Notes: generated by a model not told the origin, from the letters alone. Shown: positions 1 through 13,943, numbered from the stretch's first letter. The stretch is 64,000 nt of DNA from Echinicola jeungdonensis (GCF_030409905.1 NZ_JAUFQT010000001.1:1138001-1202000); one strand, 5' to 3'. Translations and numbers: made by a program.

Positions 1-145
1 CACCACCTTTAGCCCAACCCCAAATGGGGGCGTCTATCTGCTGCTGTAAAACCATATTGTCGGAAAAAATGGCGGGCAATTTTACTGCTGCTTTTGCAGA
101 AAAAGCCACTAAGAAAATCACGAGTAGTGCGAAAATATTTTTCAT
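1..145 (-). CDS. Sialate O-acetylesterase family protein (N-terminal fragment, cut by window edge)
   Basis: Only the first 48 codons are inside the window; the gene continues beyond base 1. The ATG is the reverse complement of cat at 143-145. The translation opens with a signal peptide ([19 protein letters not shown]) followed by the stretch [15 protein letters not shown], the usual start of mature proteins in the sialate O-acetylesterase (SASA) family. These secreted SGNH-type esterases remove acetyl groups from sialic acids or, often in polysaccharide loci, from plant or algal glycans. It reads in the same direction as the three glycosidase genes upstream on the minus strand, so it probably belongs to the same degradation locus. 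The catalytic residues lie outside the window. Confidence 0.85.
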   Translation of the reverse strand, partial: MKNIFALLVIFLVAFSAKAAVKLPAIFSDNMVLQQQIDAPIWGWAKGG

Positions 146-194
146 GGTTATTAATATATTTTTAGTTTTTCAATTTTTGATTTAATGGTTTGCT

Positions 195-552
195 TCAGAT
201 TTTCCGGTTGCTGAGCGGAGTCGAAGCACCGATAAATCCTAAGCATCCGAAAATTGGATAACAATTGCACTCGCTATACGTCACTGCGATCCCGAACCCT
301 GTGGAAACAGGGAGCGGGAGATGCAATCTTGTCTTAAAATAAACGAGATTGCCAAACCCTTTGCAAAAGGCAAATTACCGACATCAATTTTTTACATCGC
401 ATAGTAAATGGCCAAATGCATTAGCGGAAAGTAGAATTCTATAGTCACATTATTGGCTGCTAATGCTTAAAACCTTAACCAATTACACCCAGGGTTGCAC
501 CTCCTACGTCGGCTTACCCTGGGCTATTTTTGTTGCACCCCTCTGGGGTGCG
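195..552. repeat. Structured intergenic element with several hairpins
   Basis: This stretch lies between the esterase and the GH106 gene and contains no plausible coding frame. It holds a chain of inverted repeats: CCCAGGGT (488-495) with ACCCTGGG (516-523), GCACCCC (535-541) with GGGGTGC (545-551) followed by TTTT, and arms around the CCTGTggaaACAGG core near 300. It begins near a TGAGCGGAGTCGAAGC-like string, which I recall as a widespread interspersed sequence in Bacteroidota genomes. A weaker look-alike of the last two hairpins occurs at 8940-9012. I interpret it as an interspersed, non-coding repeat. Its function is unknown. Confidence 0.5.
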
Positions 553-648
553 TTTTCGATTTTTGATTTCTCCAAATGGCTTGGCCTTGCTTGAATTCCA
601 CCAGGCATTGTCTTTGCCCAAACAAAACTAAGGTCATTAATATTGGGC

Positions 649-3600
649 TCAATCACCCTCCTTTTCCAAAATCCTCACAGGCCCCAACAAACCGGCTTCC
701 AGGGGTTCTCTGCCTTCCATCCTATCCAAATCGGCAATGGTCTGGGTAAACCTTTGATCTTGGGGTAACTTCAAATCCCCAATGATGCGGTTGGCCCAGG
801 TATTGGTCACCCTAATTTCCAATTTATTTTCTCCTTCTCTAAGTGCCTTGGAAATATCTACCTGATATGGGAAAGTCCAGGCCACGCCACAAGGCTTATC
901 ATTCACTTTTACCGAGGCAATATTGGCCACTTTTCCTAAATGAAGCCAAATTTCACTGTCCTTATCCCCTATCCAGTCAAAAGTGGTGGAATAAGCTGCT
1001 GTACCGGAATAATACTTCACACTGTCATTGGAATGCTGGCTCCAGTCCTGGAGAGCTGTCATCTTGATGGGGTTTTGAGGGCCTCTTTGGGCAGAATCAA
1101 AAGAAACAGTCCATCCACCTTCAATTTCGCTTAGCACTTCATATTCCGGCCAATTGGTACCTTCTTCTTTTTCTTTCTGTTCTGTTTCCTCTTTGAATAT
1201 CACAAATAAGGAACCATTTGCAGGAAGTTTTACAGGAATAATAGTTCTTCCTGATTCCATTTTCCAGTTATTTACTGGATATTCTCTATCCCAAACAGGA
1301 TCATAAAAAACAGGTTTCCTTCCGCTTAGCCTGAATGATAATTCCAGTTCTCTTTCAATTTCTTTTTGATTGGAAATAAAATAGACCTCTTCTTCTGCAC
1401 TTTTTCTATGGGCAAAGGCTAAGTCTTCATTTCGATTTCCTTCTTTATCCCTGGCAATTACATCCGGAGAAATCCCCAAAGCTTCAAAAGTACTTTGTTC
1501 ATAGGGCAATTGCACCACTTTTCCTTTACCCACTTTCCAGCTTTTGATTTGCGGTTTGGTGTCGGCATTTGCTGAATACCCAGCCCATAATTCATCTGTG
1601 AATTGGGCCAAGTCTTCTGCACTGCTTTCCATCCCCCAGGTTTCTGTTGGCTTTTCATCTACCAATACAGTAGCACCTGCTTTGACCAATTCCAATATCC
1701 TCTGGGCTACCTCCACTGACATCAACTCCCCACTGGGGTTCATTTTTCTGCTTCCAGGGAAAACCAATACGGAATAGCTTGCCCCTCCGGGGAAGACCAC
1801 TTTCCCCTCTTTTACCTCAGCCAATCGTAATAAGGCATCAGCACTAAAGGAGTCATAATGATAACCCCTCAATGGATCTGTCCAATCCTCCGCATCCGCC
1901 ATATTAGCCGAATGTTTTACCCCTGCGGGAATCACCCTTGTAGGCTGCCCTTGATTTTCCCATCGGATCCTTTCGGCCTTCACCCTTTCTTCACCAACAA
2001 TTCCTGGTAAAAACGGCACCAATCTCTCCGGCAAAACGGAACGGCTGGGAAGTTCTTCCCCTGAAAAAACTGCAATATCCACCACTGGTTTTCCCTTTTG
2101 AAGTTGGTATTGGGTGCGTTGGGCATAATCCACCCAGGCTCTTCCAGGCTCCCACCAGGTTTGATCTCTTTGGAAATAAAGCCCAATACCATCCAGGGTC
2201 ATGCCTGGCTTTCTATCCAGCCAAGGGTTGTGTACAAAAACATGGTAAAAAAAGCGGTTGATTCCCAAAGCGTAATTCCGGTCTCCCAGGGTTTTTAACA
2301 TGCCTGGATATTCATCCCAATCCATACGCAATTGGGTAAAGGCCTCTGCCTGGATGATCTGTTTTCCATAAATATGGCCTCCGGAAATGGCATCCCGCAT
2401 ATCATTGGGTTTGTCATGCGTTGGGCTGTTGAGCCAAAATTCCCCGGAAGGATAATCGATGTATTTGAAATGCTCAATACCATGACTCACCATAGTAGGG
2501 GCCACATTTTCAGAGCTGAATTTCATACCGTTTTTCTCCACCTCCTCTTTTAAGGTGCCAAAGAAATTGTCCATGATCAATTCAGAAATGGTCTTCCGCA
2601 AATCATAAAGCACCTTTTCGGAAGTTGTTGCATCCACCATGGGAACCCCGGCCATCAAGGGTAGGTAGGGCAAAATATCATAGCCCCTTCTCTTCTTGAA
2701 TTCTTCCCGGAAAACAGGGGACCAATTTTGGCTACCTGCTTCCCAGCTGTCGATGTGAAAAATCTTGAGCACCTTCTCTGCCATTTCCGGTCCAGCAGTT
2801 CTGATGGCCTCCCCAAACCATTCGTCAAATTGTAGCTTCACCGCTTCTGCATTGAACTTATCCACTTCCAGTCCTTTGGCACCGCCACCGGTATAATTGG
2901 TATGTCCGGTTGAGGTGTAACCAAAACGCATGATTTTCCATTTTCCCTCAGGAGCTTCCCAGTTTAATTGTCCATTTTCATCCATAAATTCGGACACATT
3001 GACCATTTCATCCCTAGAGATACAAGTTCCTTCAGGCAATAATTCTTTATCGGCCCTTTCACTGATTCTCCAAACTGCCGCAGACTTTCCCTCATATTGA
3101 TTGATTTTGGGACTGGAAGAAAGGGTAATGGTTTTGACTTTTAAAGAAGGCTTCCACTTGGCTGCATCCAAATCTTCCGCGCCGGGTTCCGTTCCTTCTT
3201 TGTCATAGATAAAGCGGAAATATTTAGCAGTGGTAACAGGAATGCTGTGGGTATACCCATAATCCCAATCCTGCCAACCATGGCGGGGTGGTTTCAACCG
3301 GGTCACTTCCCGGAAGTTTTTACCATCATCACTTACCGTAATTTTAAGCCTGTGGGCCTGATAGCTGTTTCCACTGGTTTTGATACGAATGGATCTGCAA
3401 GTAAATGGCTCATCAAATGCATATTGGATCCAAGCCTCATCATTGGTCCCAAAACGTTTGTCATTTTCCTGATCCACCAATAAAAAGTCCAATTCCTCTT
3501 CATCCAAACTGCTGCTCACCATGGGCTGCTTTTCTGCAGAATTGACCTCAAACCCCGACTTTACAGGATAGGCAAATACCGCCAAATCCTTGTAATAATC

Positions 3601-4089
3601 TTTATAGCTTTCGGGTTGGGCCAAATCCAGGTTTAAGCTTTTTCCTCCCTGAACCAAGGTATCGGACCAAACCACTTTTTGCATGGAAATATCGGGGGTA
3701 ATCCAGGGGCCACCGGCAACAGCAAAGCCATCGCAAGCATGCATGGCCAATCTTAAATCCAAGCGGTCAGCTTCCTCCATTGCATGCCGGACCATCTCCC
3801 ACCATTCCTCAGAACCTTGTAAAACAGGGCTGTCGGTCAATGGTGGATCAGCTGGACCTTTGATGGACATCAAAAATGCCCCGGCAATGCCTGCTTCTTT
3901 CATTGCCTCAAGGTCTGCTGTAATCCCCTCTTTGGAATAGGTGGAATACATCCAGTACCAATAAACCCAGGGCTGTGAACTTTCATAGCTAGGTTCAAAG
4001 GTATCCATTTGAGACTCCTGTCCCTGCTTTTGACAGGATATCAAAAGGGTTCCTACTAATAGAAAAATCAAAAGATTACTGCGGGCCAT
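649..4089 (-). CDS. GH106 family alpha-L-rhamnosidase-like lipoprotein
   Basis: The 1146-residue protein starts with a lipoprotein signal (LLISC, Cys19), so it is probably anchored at the outer membrane or in the periplasm. The mature N-terminus (QPWVYWYWMYSTYSKEGI, then TADLEAMKEAGIAGAFLMS) matches the start of GH106 alpha-L-rhamnosidases. The middle carries a DSWEAG segment followed by WSPVFREEFKKRRGYD, a strongly conserved part of the family's catalytic domain. A discoidin-like beta-sandwich insertion (around residues 210-320) and a C-terminal jelly-roll, carbohydrate-binding-like domain (about residues 1040-1140) follow family architecture. The expected role is release of terminal rhamnose from pectin-type or sulfated algal glycans. 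It lies 145 bp downstream of the beta-galactosidase gene. Family assignment is firm; exact linkage specificity is not readable from sequence. Confidence 0.85.
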   Translation of the reverse strand: MARSNLLIFLLVGTLLISCQKQGQESQMDTFEPSYESSQPWVYWYWMYSTYSKEGITADLEAMKEAGIAGAFLMSIKGPADPPLTDSPVLQGSEEWWEMVRHAMEEADRLDLRLAMHACDGFAVAGGPWITPDISMQKVVWSDTLVQGGKSLNLDLAQPESYKDYYKDLAVFAYPVKSGFEVNSAEKQPMVSSSLDEEELDFLLVDQENDKRFGTNDEAWIQYAFDEPFTCRSIRIKTSGNSYQAHRLKITVSDDGKNFREVTRLKPPRHGWQDWDYGYTHSIPVTTAKYFRFIYDKEGTEPGAEDLDAAKWKPSLKVKTITLSSSPKINQYEGKSAAVWRISERADKELLPEGTCISRDEMVNVSEFMDENGQLNWEAPEGKWKIMRFGYTSTGHTNYTGGGAKGLEVDKFNAEAVKLQFDEWFGEAIRTAGPEMAEKVLKIFHIDSWEAGSQNWSPVFREEFKKRRGYDILPYLPLMAGVPMVDATTSEKVLYDLRKTISELIMDNFFGTLKEEVEKNGMKFSSENVAPTMVSHGIEHFKYIDYPSGEFWLNSPTHDKPNDMRDAISGGHIYGKQIIQAEAFTQLRMDWDEYPGMLKTLGDRNYALGINRFFYHVFVHNPWLDRKPGMTLDGIGLYFQRDQTWWEPGRAWVDYAQRTQYQLQKGKPVVDIAVFSGEELPSRSVLPERLVPFLPGIVGEERVKAERIRWENQGQPTRVIPAGVKHSANMADAEDWTDPLRGYHYDSFSADALLRLAEVKEGKVVFPGGASYSVLVFPGSRKMNPSGELMSVEVAQRILELVKAGATVLVDEKPTETWGMESSAEDLAQFTDELWAGYSANADTKPQIKSWKVGKGKVVQLPYEQSTFEALGISPDVIARDKEGNRNEDLAFAHRKSAEEEVYFISNQKEIERELELSFRLSGRKPVFYDPVWDREYPVNNWKMESGRTIIPVKLPANGSLFVIFKEETEQKEKEEGTNWPEYEVLSEIEGGWTVSFDSAQRGPQNPIKMTALQDWSQHSNDSVKYYSGTAAYSTTFDWIGDKDSEIWLHLGKVANIASVKVNDKPCGVAWTFPYQVDISKALREGENKLEIRVTNTWANRIIGDLKLPQDQRFTQTIADLDRMEGREPLEAGLLGPVRILEKEGD

Positions 4090-4100
4090 ATTTTTAGATA

Positions 4101-4126
4101 TGAGATGTGAGAAATTAGACTTTAGA
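4101..4126. repeat. GAGAT-type low-complexity repeat
   Basis: A short purine-rich tract (GAGATGTGAGAAATTAGA and flanks) closely resembles the left arm of an inverted repeat at 34462-34517. It lies between the GH2 and GH106 genes. Similar strings are common between Bacteroidota genes, but I can only show these copies here. Confidence 0.35.
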
Positions 4127-4140
4127 CGTTTTTAGAAAAT

Positions 4141-4163
4141 AGCCCTCGTTTGAAACGAGGGCT
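4141..4163 (-). terminator. Hairpin after the GH2 gene
   Basis: AGCCCTCGTTT (4141-4151) and AAACGAGGGCT (4153-4163) form a near-perfect 11-bp stem with a very tight loop. On the minus strand the hairpin is followed by ATTTTCTAAAA, a weak U-tract. It may terminate or stabilise the upstream glycosidase mRNA. It could equally be a small palindromic repeat. Confidence 0.45.
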
Positions 4164-4234
4164 ATAAGCTTTGAGAAAATAACGAGAGCTATTTCCCTCT
4201 TTATTCTTTACTCTTGATGCTTTGTTCTTTCCAG

Positions 4235-8621
<4,387 letters not shown>

Positions 8622-8814
8622 ATTTAATAAAATTCACGCAGCCCTGTTGCTGACTATTTATTCTCAGTATTTAAAATTACTAAATGCTGAATATTTACTT
8701 TCCTGTGGTTTCATGGGAATGGATAGATGGGGAATTAAAGGAAAGTATTAGAAGACAGTTTTTTCAAAAAAATTGAGAGGGGGGTTGGGGATTGCAAATC
8801 CCTTGAATTCTAAA

Positions 8815-8859
8815 GGTCCCTTGTCGGCAAACCAGGATCAGCTTTGCCGACAAGGGACC
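8815..8859. repeat. Perfect 17-bp inverted repeat
   Basis: GGTCCCTTGTCGGCAAA at 8815-8831 is exactly complementary to TTTGCCGACAAGGGACC at 8843-8859, with an 11-nt loop. There is no T-tract on either side and it lies upstream of the GH43-like gene, so a simple terminator role is unlikely. It may be a mobile palindromic repeat or an RNA structure. Confidence 0.6.
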
Positions 8860-8939
8860 ACCTTAGTGGAGCCGGCCTAGGAGGCTTATCATAAAAATTT
8901 GCAAAAAAATTAATCTCTAAAAGAAGCCTGCCAAGGCTT

Positions 8940-9012
8940 CAACTGCAATAACCCTGGGTAATACCTGTGGAAGCTTTAACCTGGAATGCACACCAACCCC
9001 TTTGGGGGTTGA
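8940..9012. repeat. Degenerate relative of the 488-551 element
   Basis: An ACCCTGGGT segment is followed about 45 nt later by the hairpin CAACCCC-ttt-GGGGGTTG (8994-9011). Order and spacing resemble ACCCTGGG plus GCACCCC-tct-GGGGTGC at 516-551. The similarity is structural and partial. Confidence 0.35.
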
Positions 9013-9138
9013 ACAAATCTAACCGTATGAGAAACTCAAAATTTATTTGAAAACTATTATTGCAAATCCCCTTATTCGAAAGGCCAGCTCTGTCGACTAG
9101 TGACCAACCAAGATTTCCATTAACCTTAAAAAACAAAA

Positions 9139-9168
9139 AAGGCTGGCTCAAATAAATGAGACAGCCTT
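9139..9168 (-). terminator. rpmA terminator
   Basis: AAGGCTGGCTCA (9139-9150) pairs with TGAGACAGCCTT (9157-9168) with one mismatch. A U-tract follows in the minus direction (A-run at 9131-9140), 23 bp after the rpmA stop. The T-run on the other side makes it usable in both directions. Confidence 0.75.
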
Positions 9169-9191
9169 TTTTTATCAATTATCTTTAAACC

Positions 9192-9452
9192 TTATGCTTC
9201 AGCGGGAATTACGCTTACATAAGATCTACCATCATGCTTTTTCCTGAATTTTACATTACCATCCACGGTAGCAAAAATAGTGTGATCTTTTCCAAGCTTC
9301 ACATTATCACCTGGATGATGTTTTGTCCCTCTTTGTCTAACAAGGATATTTCCGGCAACAACAGCTTCACCACCGAACTTTTTAATACCTAGTCTTTTAC
9401 TATGGGATTCTCTACCGTTTTTGGAACTACCGACACCTTTCTTGTGAGCCAT
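9192..9452 (-). CDS. rpmA: 50S ribosomal protein L27
   Basis: The 86-residue basic protein starts [16 protein letters not shown] and contains the [15 protein letters not shown] block typical of bacterial L27, which contacts the peptidyl-transferase centre with its N-terminal tail. There is no cleavable N-terminal extension of the Firmicutes type, so the mature end is directly MAHKKG. It lies 36 bp downstream of rplU on the same strand, the standard rplU-rpmA pair, and is followed by a clear terminator. Confidence 0.98.
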   Translation of the reverse strand: MAHKKGVGSSKNGRESHSKRLGIKKFGGEAVVAGNILVRQRGTKHHPGDNVKLGKDHTIFATVDGNVKFRKKHDGRSYVSVIPAEA

Positions 9453-9488
9453 AACTTTAAATGTTTTAGGGTTATCTAAAAGAAAACC

Positions 9489-9800
9489 TTATAGTTTAAT
9501 ATCTTCAATTAGTAATTTGGTGAATTCTTGTCTGTGACCATTTTTCTTTTTGTAACCTTTTCTTCTTTTCTTCTTGAAGACGATTACCTTGTCACCTTTT
9601 ACATGATCAAGAATTTTACCTGATACCTTAGCGCCATCTACGGTTGGGGCGCCTACCGATACTGTACCGTCATTTTCTGCCAACAGTACTTCATCGAACT
9701 CAACGGAAGCGTCAATATCGCCTTGCAATTTAGGAGCATAGACATATTGATCTTTTGTTACTTTGAACTGCTTTCCTGCTATGTTAACTATTGCGTACAT
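9489..9800 (-). CDS. rplU: 50S ribosomal protein L21
   Basis: The 103-residue product starts MYAIVNIAGKQFKVT, the universal L21 N-terminus; an upstream in-frame Met would add 23 unrelated residues and is rejected. The C-terminal VFKKKRRKGYKKKNGHRQ is the basic 23S rRNA-binding loop. It is the first gene of the rplU-rpmA operon. A good -7 element, TATATTTG, lies upstream on the minus strand (9829-9836), inside a small GGTG...CACC inverted repeat. No convincing -33 element is at the usual distance. Confidence 0.97.
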   Translation of the reverse strand: MYAIVNIAGKQFKVTKDQYVYAPKLQGDIDASVEFDEVLLAENDGTVSVGAPTVDGAKVSGKILDHVKGDKVIVFKKKRRKGYKKKNGHRQEFTKLLIEDIKL

Positions 9801-10192
9801 ATAAGAACTTTTATCGAAATTTGAGGTGCAAATATAAACACCTTTTTGATAAGTAAAAAACCTGCCCAAAAATAAATTAAAAATCCTAGTAGTTAATCCT
9901 CTCTGGCCTCCTAAATTAAAGTAAAAACCACCTACTTATTAGGTCCCTCTATTCAACCTTAAGGTTACAAATATTAAAAAAGTAAAAGAAATTTCTATCT
10001 GCTTGCCACAATTCCCTTTTAATGATTTACCAAATGTTGGCTGCCCATTAAATTTTAAAGAAAATTTATCCATTTTTGCTTGTGTATTTTTACAATTTGA
10101 GAATCAATCAGTTGAATACATATTCCAACATCCCAAGGCCAAAATGGGCAATAACCTTCTGAAATCAAGCATTTTGCACCACTCACCAAAAC

Positions 10193-10207
10193 TTGACCAT
10201 CGGTCAA
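10193..10207. promoter_or_regulatory. Palindromic operator candidate, distal copy
   Basis: TTGACCATCGGTCAA is a perfect inverted repeat (TTGACC / GGTCAA around ATC). A near-identical copy lies 156 bp further on and closer to nrdB. Two copies of the same dyad upstream of one operon suggest a transcription-factor site. It does not resemble the NrdR box. Confidence 0.5.
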
Positions 10208-10348
10208 TTTTGTCTTGAATTTAGGTTTGAATTTTTTTTTTAATTTTTTTCAAAAAACTTTAACCCGCCTGTTTTGAGGGATAAAAATAAAAGTATCACT
10301 TTAACTAAAATATTATTACAATCTTTTTTACAGTCACTTACATCATTT

Positions 10349-10363
10349 TTGACTATCGGTCAA
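10349..10363. promoter_or_regulatory. Palindromic operator candidate, proximal copy
   Basis: TTGACTATCGGTCAA differs from the distal copy by a single base. It ends 28 bp upstream of the predicted -33 element of nrdB, a position suited to activation or looping repression with the distal copy. Confidence 0.5.
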
Positions 10364-10391
10364 TTTTTGGCTATTTTGGGATGTATGCGAT

Positions 10392-10421
10392 TTTGTTTTT
10401 AAAAATTGTTAAGGATATTTG
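10392..10421 (+). promoter_or_regulatory. Candidate Bacteroidetes-type promoter of nrdBA
   Basis: TTTG (10392-10395), 18 nt, then GATATTTG (10414-10421), which matches TAnnTTTG at five of the six fixed positions, the first T being G. The predicted leader is about 105 nt. Confidence 0.4.
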
Positions 10422-10534
10422 TTCAGAGGCTCTTCGAGAAAATATGAATAACCACTAACCATTTCACCCTACAAAGTGTTTATAGAAGGAAGCCAAAGAA
10501 CCTATAGAAGTTAAAAACAAATAAAACATAAGTG

Positions 10535-11518
10535 ATGCAGAAACCAGAACCCATATTAGAACAAGGAGACAATAGCCGATTTGTACTTTTCCCAATCCAA
10601 CATGATGATATCTGGGAATTCTATAAAAAAGCAGAAGCCAGTTTCTGGACAGCAGAAGAAATTGACCTAAGCCAGGATCTGAAAGACTGGAAAAGCTTGG
10701 CTGATGGGGAACGGCACTTTATTTCTCATGTCTTGGCCTTCTTTGCTGCCAGTGACGGAATCGTCAATGAAAACCTGGCGGAACACTTTGTTGCAGAAGT
10801 TCAATACACAGAGGCAAAATTCTTCTATGGGTTTCAGATTGCTATGGAAAACATCCACTCTGAAACTTACAGCTTGTTGATTGACACTTATATCAAAGAT
10901 GCTGCGGAAAGGGATAAACTTTTCAACGCCATCGAACATTTGGATTGTGTCAAGAAAAAAGCCGAATGGGCATTGAGATGGATCGACAAAGGAAACTTTC
11001 AGGAAAGGCTGATTGCCTTTGCTGCAGTTGAAGGTATTTTCTTCTCCGGGTCTTTCTGCTCAATATTCTGGTTAAAGAAAAGAGGTTTAATGCCAGGCTT
11101 GACCTTCTCCAACGAGCTGATCTCCAGAGATGAAGGCCTGCACTGTGATTTTGCCTGCCACCTTTACAACAACCATGTGGCCAATCAACTTCCCAAAGAA
11201 ACCGTATCTGAAATTATACAGGATGCTGTGACTATTGAAAAGGAATTCGTAACTGATGCACTTCCGGTAAGATTGATTGGAATGAATGCAGATCTTATGT
11301 GTCAATATATTGAGTTTGTAGCCGACAGGCTTTTGGTGGAATTAGGCTGTGAAAAAGTTTGGAACAGTACTAATCCTTTTGACTTTATGGACATGATTTC
11401 CCTGCAAGGCAAAACCAACTTTTTTGAAAAAAGAGTGGGAGACTATCAAAAAGCAGGCGTAATGAAGGGTAAAGATTCATCTGATTCCGCCAAGTTCTCT
11501 GTAGAAGAGGATTTTTAA
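10535..11518 (+). CDS. nrdB: Ribonucleoside-diphosphate reductase beta subunit (R2), class I
   Basis: The 327-residue ferritin-like subunit holds the metal site and radical for class I ribonucleotide reductase. The ligand Asp lies in [12 protein letters not shown]. The ENIHSETY segment (about residues 105-112) has Glu, His at +3 and Tyr at +7, the E. coli R2 pattern with the tyrosyl radical Tyr, so a tyrosyl-radical (Ia-like) enzyme is expected rather than a Phe/Leu-substituted Ic type. Further ligands are in AVEGIFFSG and DEGLHCDF. I start at ATG 10535; a GTG lies one codon upstream. nrdA follows after 31 bp, giving the order nrdB-nrdA. Confidence 0.96.
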   Translation: MQKPEPILEQGDNSRFVLFPIQHDDIWEFYKKAEASFWTAEEIDLSQDLKDWKSLADGERHFISHVLAFFAASDGIVNENLAEHFVAEVQYTEAKFFYGFQIAMENIHSETYSLLIDTYIKDAAERDKLFNAIEHLDCVKKKAEWALRWIDKGNFQERLIAFAAVEGIFFSGSFCSIFWLKKRGLMPGLTFSNELISRDEGLHCDFACHLYNNHVANQLPKETVSEIIQDAVTIEKEFVTDALPVRLIGMNADLMCQYIEFVADRLLVELGCEKVWNSTNPFDFMDMISLQGKTNFFEKRVGDYQKAGVMKGKDSSDSAKFSVEEDF

Positions 11519-11549
11519 AATTTCTTTCTCCACCTAAACCTAAAAGAGC

Positions 11550-13943
11550 ATGTTAGTAATTAAAAGAGATGGCCGTAGAGAATCGGTAAGATTCGACAAA
11601 ATCACATTAAGGATTGAAAACCTTTGTGATGGCCTGGATTCCCGTTATATCCAACCCATCGAGGTAGCTAAAAAGGTGATTGATGGTCTTTATGATGGTG
11701 TGACCACTTCCGAACTGGACAATCTGGCAGCGGAAGTATGTGCTTCTATGACCGTAAAGCACCCGGAATACGCCATTCTTGCTGCAAGGATCGCTATTTC
11801 CAATTTGCACAAGACTACAAGTAAGTCTTTCTCCAATACCATGAAGCGGCTTTACACTTATGTAAACCCAAAAACTGGAGACAATGCTGCTTTGATTGCC
11901 CCTGATGTATACGGAATCGTCAAAAAACATGCTGCCAGACTGGATGAGGTAATTGAATACTCCAGAGATTTTAATTATGATTTCTTCGGGTTCAAAACCT
12001 TGGAAAAAAGTTACCTGATCAAGCTTGATGATAAAGTGGTGGAAAGACCTCAACACATGCTCATGAGGGTTGCCATTGGAATTCACAAGGAAGATATCGA
12101 TTCGGCCATCGAAACCTATAACTATCTTTCCGAAAAATGGTTTACCCATGCCACCCCTACTCTTTTCAATGCGGGTACGCCTAAACCTCAATTGTCTTCC
12201 TGCTTCTTACTCAACATGAAGGAGGATAGTATTGATGGTATTTATGATACCTTGAAGCAATGTGCTAAAATCTCCCAATCTGCAGGAGGCATTGGACTTT
12301 CCATACACCACGTTAGGGCAAAGGGCTCGTATATCCGTGGCACTAATGGGGTGTCCAATGGAATTGTACCTATGCTTAGAAATTTTGACATGACAGCCAG
12401 ATATGTCGATCAGGGAGGTGGAAAAAGAAAGGGAAGTTTTGCCATTTACCTGGAGCCCTGGCATGCAGATATCAAGGATTTCCTTGAACTGAAAAAGAAC
12501 CACGGAAAAGAAGAAATGCGTGCAAGGGATCTCTTTTATGCCCTCTGGATTTCAGACCTCTTTATGAAACGGGTAGAAGCCAATGAAGAATGGTCTCTTT
12601 TCTGCCCCAATGAAGCTCCAGGGCTTTCCGATTGCTATGGAGAGGAATTCGAAAAACTTTATGAAAAATACGAAAAGGAAGGAAGGGCGAGAGAAACGGT
12701 CAAGGCTCAGGAATTGTGGTTTGAGGTTTTAGAATCCCAGATCGAAACTGGCACCCCTTATATGCTTTATAAGGATGCTGCCAATAAAAAATCCAATCAG
12801 CAAAACCTGGGTACCATCAAGTCTTCCAACTTGTGTACCGAGATCATGGAGTACACCTCTTCTGATGAAGTGGCGGTATGTAACTTAGCTTCCATAGCGC
12901 TTCCTAAATTCGTACAGACTGATGGCCAGGGCAAAAAGTACTTTGACCACCAAAAACTGTATGAAATCACCAAGGTGGTCACCAAAAACCTGAATAAGGT
13001 CATCGACATCAACTACTACCCAGTAGAAGAGGCAAGAAGATCCAATTTCAGACACCGTCCTATTGGAATTGGGGTTCAAGGTTTGGCTGATGCTTTTATC
13101 ATGCTGAGAATGCCTTTTGACTCTGAGGAAGCCAGAGGCCTGAACAAGGATATTTTTGAAACCATTTATTATGCATCCATGGAAACTTCCATGGAGCTGG
13201 CTAAAGTTCAAGGTACTTATGAAACTTATGAAGGCTCACCGGTTTCCAAAGGCCAATTCCAGTTTGACCTGTGGGGCGTATCTCCAAAATCAGGAAGATG
13301 GGCCTGGGATGAACTGAAACAAAAAGTATCCAAATATGGTGTCAGGAACTCCTTATTAGTAGCTCCTATGCCAACTGCATCCACCTCACAAATTTTGGGT
13401 AACAATGAGTGCTTTGAGCCTTATACTTCCAATATCTATACAAGAAGAACCCTTTCTGGAGAATTTGTAGTAGTCAACAAGCACCTGATGAAAGACTTGA
13501 TCAGGCTTGGGCTTTGGAATGACAATATGAAAAACAGGTTGATTGCTGCCAATGGTTCTATCCAGGATTTCCCTGAGGTTCCTCAAAATATCAAAGACCT
13601 TTATAAAACTGTTTGGGAAATTTCCCAAAAGGTAGTCATCAATATGGCGGCTGACAGAGGTGCTTATATTTGTCAGTCCCAAAGTATGAACATCTTCATG
13701 CAGGAGCCTAACTTTGGTAAACTGACTTCCATGCATTTCTATGCTTGGAAAAAAGGGCTCAAAACCGGCATGTACTACTTGAGATCCAAAGCTGCAACCA
13801 GCGCCATTCAGTTTACGGTGGACAAGTCCAATCTGGAAAGCTCCGCACCACAACCTTCCGGAGAACAACAAAAATCCCAAAACCAGGATGCCATAGCTTG
13901 TTCTTTGGACAACCCAGATGACTGCGAAATGTGCGGAAGTTAA
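11550..13943 (+). CDS. nrdA: Ribonucleoside-diphosphate reductase alpha subunit (R1)
   Basis: The 797-residue catalytic subunit reduces ribonucleotides to deoxyribonucleotides. An ATP-cone allosteric domain occupies about residues 1-90 ([16 protein letters not shown]). Active-site residues are visible: redox Cys218 (SSCFLLN) and Cys444 (VAVCNLAS), radical-site Cys429 with Asn427 and Glu431 (NLCTEI), and the Tyr pair in [16 protein letters not shown]. The flexible C-terminus carries the CEMC pair (Cys792, Cys795) that re-reduces the active site through thioredoxin or glutaredoxin. It is co-transcribed with nrdB and followed by a terminator. Confidence 0.97.
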   Translation: MLVIKRDGRRESVRFDKITLRIENLCDGLDSRYIQPIEVAKKVIDGLYDGVTTSELDNLAAEVCASMTVKHPEYAILAARIAISNLHKTTSKSFSNTMKRLYTYVNPKTGDNAALIAPDVYGIVKKHAARLDEVIEYSRDFNYDFFGFKTLEKSYLIKLDDKVVERPQHMLMRVAIGIHKEDIDSAIETYNYLSEKWFTHATPTLFNAGTPKPQLSSCFLLNMKEDSIDGIYDTLKQCAKISQSAGGIGLSIHHVRAKGSYIRGTNGVSNGIVPMLRNFDMTARYVDQGGGKRKGSFAIYLEPWHADIKDFLELKKNHGKEEMRARDLFYALWISDLFMKRVEANEEWSLFCPNEAPGLSDCYGEEFEKLYEKYEKEGRARETVKAQELWFEVLESQIETGTPYMLYKDAANKKSNQQNLGTIKSSNLCTEIMEYTSSDEVAVCNLASIALPKFVQTDGQGKKYFDHQKLYEITKVVTKNLNKVIDINYYPVEEARRSNFRHRPIGIGVQGLADAFIMLRMPFDSEEARGLNKDIFETIYYASMETSMELAKVQGTYETYEGSPVSKGQFQFDLWGVSPKSGRWAWDELKQKVSKYGVRNSLLVAPMPTASTSQILGNNECFEPYTSNIYTRRTLSGEFVVVNKHLMKDLIRLGLWNDNMKNRLIAANGSIQDFPEVPQNIKDLYKTVWEISQKVVINMAADRGAYICQSQSMNIFMQEPNFGKLTSMHFYAWKKGLKTGMYYLRSKAATSAIQFTVDKSNLESSAPQPSGEQQKSQNQDAIACSLDNPDDCEMCGS

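Larger units (their letters stand above)
8622..9191. other. Gene-free stretch between GH43-like gene and rpmA
   Basis: The 570-bp gap presumably holds the promoter of the GH43-like gene and the terminator of rpmA. It also carries a perfect hairpin (8815-8859) and a degenerate copy of the structured element seen at 488-551. A 79-codon frame on the minus strand has no recognisable protein features and overlaps the rpmA terminator, so I do not call it. Confidence 0.6.
9801..10534. other. Long divergent regulatory gap between rplU and nrdB
   Basis: The gap of about 730 bp separates divergent rplU and nrdB. It is very AT-rich, holds two near-identical palindromes (10193-10207 and 10349-10363) and a candidate promoter (10392-10421). 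A 71-codon plus-strand frame (10003-10218) has no protein-like features. Confidence 0.6.

Noticed and set aside
8939..9178. 79-codon open frame next to rpmA
   Set aside because: It covers the rpmA terminator and a degenerate repeat and shows no protein-like pattern.
10003..10218. 71-codon open frame upstream of nrdB
   Set aside because: It lies in AT-rich regulatory DNA, includes one of the palindromes and has no conserved features.
11607..12191. 194-codon frame antisense to nrdA
   Set aside because: It is fully inside the nrdA coding region on the opposite strand, a typical shadow of a highly conserved gene.
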